Below, piece after piece: positions 60,946 to 64,000 of a stretch of DNA of 64,000 nt. The position numbers were made by a program, and so were the translations under genes. Each line of letters opens with the position of its first letter. Within the stretch, counting starts at the first letter, position 1. Source of the stretch: Quercus robur (Eukaryota > Streptophyta > Magnoliopsida > Fagales > Fagaceae); contig NC_065535.1 in the NCBI RefSeq assembly GCF_932294415.1, positions 91,776,862 to 91,840,861 of the forward strand, written 5' to 3'. The notes below the pieces were generated by a model. That model was given only the letters and a program-made list of their open reading frames with translations, was not told where the DNA came from and searched no databases.

Positions 60946-63362
60946 AAGTATATACAATTTATTACTATTGAAAAATAAATTGCGCCTCTAGCAAAATCGT
61001 TTTAGTGAGCTTGGCTTGACTGTCATACTTTAGCATATGCATCTTTTTAAACTTTATTTAAAAAAAAAAAAAAACTATAAATTTGTTATTATATTTTAAA
61101 ATGAAACAAATCAAAAATAAAATAAAATACATAAAAACATAAATGCTTTAGTTTTGGGCAGTTAGGTTCATAATATTTTTAAAACAAATTATATGTGACA
61201 AGTTGTTATTAGAGGGTAAAAAGGTAATTTCAATAGTAGGGCCAGATTATCTATCTATACTATATATAATAAGATGATTCTTCTCTTTGAGCTGGACTTT
61301 TATATGATTAATACTCTCATTAATAAATGGTAACTTCTTTTAGAAATAGGGTCATAAATATCAAATAATAAATTTCATTTTGAATTCAAAAATAGAACTC
61401 CTAAAATTTAGGATATTTTTACCCTTCACGTTCATCTTTTTATTCCCTAAAATTTAGCTTTTTTTAAATTCCTTTTTAATAATATGTGCAAATTATTAAC
61501 CTTTACTCTAAAAAATAGAATAGCCTCTAAGGCTAGTAACTAATAACAACTTATTATGTGGTAATTGTTATGAAAGTATTGTAAACATAATATTTCTCAT
61601 ATTTTTTTACAATATTTTTCACAATTATTAACATGAACTAGCATAAGTAGAGTAATTCAACCACTTCCACATAAAGTACCTAATTTTTCTATTTTTATTA
61701 GAGGCAATTCTTACTAACTGAGTTTTTTTCCTTTTATTAGTTATCCATCACATTAGGGGGAATTCTTACTACCTAAGTTTTTACCTTATCCATTACAATT
61801 GGCCATGTCTTATAACAGAAAAAAGAAAAGGTTGTGTTATTGACTTATTGTTTTAGTAGTTGAGAATTGAGATATCCCAAGTGAGAGAGTAGATCTAAAA
61901 GGGCAGGGTTGTAAGACGTGGAGAAGTACAGACTCAAGAATCCCAGTGTTAACATTGAACATATCGAAGAGTGCCATTAAAAGATGCCACTAGGCACCCA
62001 AATAACAAGTTTGTGTTAAAATAGGCGTTAAAGACGAAAAAGTTTTTTTTTATTTTTTTTTTTATTATCAAATGATACCATGTCATTCATATCAAAATTC
62101 AATAAATTAGAGATATGTATATAACTACCTATTAATACACGTCTTTTATTTGTTAGGGAATTAGTCATTTTTTGTTGATATGTCATAGGACACCAAATAC
62201 CATCGACAGACTGGCATTGCGGACTTGGCATCCCTATATTTTTGTCGTTGCCCAAACAAATTTGAAACATGGATCATTTGGTAACGTTGTTTGTATTTTT
62301 TGAAAATACGTGTAGGTGAAAAAATGAGTAAAAAATGTGTAATATTGTTTAAAAACTAAAAGCATATGTTTTAAACACATGTACCAAACGTACGTGTAAG
62401 TTTGTAGACTTCATCTCATGTCGGTTGTGCCCACATTTGGATGGGTTAGATGGGATACCGTGTTTTATAGCGTTGTCATAAAGAACCGCCTAAGCTGCAA
62501 AAAGTCTTTAAAATGGTTGAGTTGTTCACTAATTTGTCCTTGCATTGGCCTATTCCTTCGGCGAATTCTATTATTGTATTAAATTTGAATTGTTCATCAA
62601 AAAAAAAAAATTTTGAATTGACTAATAATTGAAATGCTGGTGTATCTTGGTTTGGGACTTTAAGAGGGTGGCTTAAACTTTTATATGCTACAAGTTTTGG
62701 AGAATAGAAGTAATTCATTTCATATTTTGTTAATGTATATGTATTTACCAATATATTCCTCTTGATTATTACTTGAATAATATGCATCATACATTAGTAA
62801 GACAAGTCGCTGCAATTAATTGTGTGCAGGAAGAAAATTCTCTAAGTGAATCATGATTTTTACATGCAGTAGTGTTCTAATCCCATGTGAAAAGCTAGTA
62901 ATTCATAACTTTGTTATTCCATTTCAGCCATTATTGAGTACTTTGTGGTTGTTGATTGAAGGAATCTCCAATTGATATTCGGCCATTATTGTTTGTTTCA
63001 AATAAACTTATTTAGTTTCTTTTTGTCTATTGCAAAAAATAAGCTAAAATATACTTGTATTTGAAAATGTGAGGTTTTAAAAAGTTGTACAAAAACAAAA
63101 TAATCTAAAAGCTAAATGAAATAGCTCATGACTTTTCACTTTTGTTGTGTAACTTGTGTTCCATTTTTTCTTATTTTGAGACTACCAATTTTACGACTTA
63201 CAAACTTATGTGTCATAAATGTTGTTAAACATTATTTCCATTTATTATCACATTAATTTGTTAATTTTTGTAATAAAATTTGTAATTACTATAACATTTT
63301 CCTTCCTTTTCCTTTGGTAGGTCTTTCATGGCCTTTGATATTTCCAATGTTGGTTACTGTAG
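60946..63362. other. AT-rich spacer
   Basis: No gene supported. 62275-62395 is the second copy of the MITE-like repeat seen at 52245-52450, with ends tttggtaacgttgtttgt and catgtaccaaacgta. The minus-strand frames at 62028-62270 and 62476-62790 have no recognisable family. Confidence 0.5.
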
Positions 63363-63584
63363 GAGTCCAAATCTTATGTCTCACTTTTCCTGCTTCACTC
63401 TATGCTCCAGCAATAAAAACTTGCCACATGTTCACCTAATTAATTAATTACTACCATTAATTAATAATGGTAGTATTAATAAGTCAATAATGGTAGTATT
63501 TAATTAGTTAGGTGAACATATGACAACTTTTTATTGGTAGAGCATAGAGTGGAGCAGGAAAAGTGAGACAGAAGATTTGGACTC
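63363..63584. mobile_element. Foldback element with arms of about 100 bp
   Basis: The left arm (gagtccaaatcttatgtctc, 63363 to about 63466) is matched by the reverse complement of the right arm (gagtccaaatcttctgtctc, up to 63584) almost throughout, with a very short loop around taatggtagtattaat. A third, diverged left-arm copy follows in direct orientation at 63591-63675 (gagtctaaatcttttatccc). Non-coding. Confidence 0.75.
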
Positions 63585-63739
63585 ATTATGTAGGAGTCTA
63601 AATCTTTTATCCCAATTTGTCTACTCCACTTTATACTCCACTAATAAAAAATTGCCACATGTACACCTATTAAATTCAACTCTAATTTTCAGCATTTTCT
63701 TAATCTAGTTTCTAAATAAATAAAAAATCTAAACTACCC

Positions 63740-64000
63740 CATTAGCCACCTCCATTGCCGCCATCACCACCACCGGTCCTTCACCACCACCAGCCTTCGC
63801 CGACGTCATCAACGGCCAACCATCACCTTTGGCCACCAACCTCGACCACCACCGGCCACTAGAATTAAAACCTAAACCATCCTATCAACCACCACCACCA
63901 CCACAACCGATCCTCCACCATCCCCAACCTTAGCCGACGTCATCAATGTCCAACCACCACCTTCAGCCACCAACCACCACAACTGCCCTTTCAATCCTAC
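63740..64000. repeat. CCA-rich low-complexity repeat
   Basis: ccaccaccaccgg-like runs with two diverged copies of gccgacgtcatcaa (63799 and 63935), each followed by gg/tccaaccaccac. The window ends inside it, so it may belong to a larger element or gene edge. Confidence 0.5.

Noticed and set aside
62028..62270. 80-codon minus-strand frame
   Set aside because: Contains a plausible segment (GNDKNIGMPSPQ) but ends in a low-complexity Lys/Asn tail; no family recognised and no other exon seen.
1..64000. tRNA, rRNA or snRNA genes
   Set aside because: I looked for cloverleaf-like A/B box pairs with acceptor stems; the only convincing pairs belong to SINEs. A covariance-model search would be needed to exclude small RNAs.

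Overview
This window is nuclear DNA of a flowering plant. It is AT-rich, its genes carry GT-AG introns, and it is full of plant transposable elements. Four of its five coding regions match conserved plant single genes. The dense LTR elements with repeated cctcggac motifs and the protein sequences suggest a woody rosid, possibly of the oak family. That placement is inference from memory of similar sequences, not a search result.

Layout: 1-3358 holds repeat remnants: a short inverted-end element, a solo LTR with a 5 bp target duplication, and an antisense LINE RNase H fragment. 3359-14790 is one old 11.4 kb Ty3/gypsy element of Tat type, with two LTRs, primer site, broken gag-pol with two RNase H domains, a repeat array, an antisense gene and a polypurine tract. 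A related solo LTR in the opposite orientation (14817-15591) sits in the same TA microsatellite. 15647-16926 is a PIF/Harbinger-like element. 17611-22166 is a six-exon HAD phosphatase gene (glycerol-3-phosphatase type). 23226-24326 is a hAT-like element with a perfect 8 bp target duplication. 30159-31093 is a two-exon IAA33-type Aux/IAA gene on the minus strand. 37103-39747 is a five-exon spliceosomal SmF gene on the minus strand. 40725-41411 is a solo LTR.

About 41770-48830 is a tandem array of a roughly 440 bp AT-rich unit, split by three insertions: a solo LTR, a 3.4 kb non-autonomous LTR element, and a 1.37 kb Mutator-like element with long terminal inverted repeats. The Mutator-like element encloses an intact 140-codon frame for a two-pass membrane protein. 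50976-57036 is an 18-exon NADPH-cytochrome P450 reductase gene on the minus strand, with a SINE and small MITE-like repeats in its introns. 57037-64000 has no gene that I recognise. It holds a Tourist-like element whose left end is tandemly triplicated and which carries a Mutator-type MITE and a SINE.

The host genes are unrelated in function: lipid/glycerol phosphate metabolism, auxin signalling, splicing, and electron supply to P450s. They are not a cluster. The most interesting parts are the membrane-protein frame inside the Mutator-like element, the nested insertions in the tandem array, and the antisense gene of the gypsy element. Exon boundaries were placed by hand from splice signals and reading frame; for all four intron-containing genes the coding lengths sum to whole codons.
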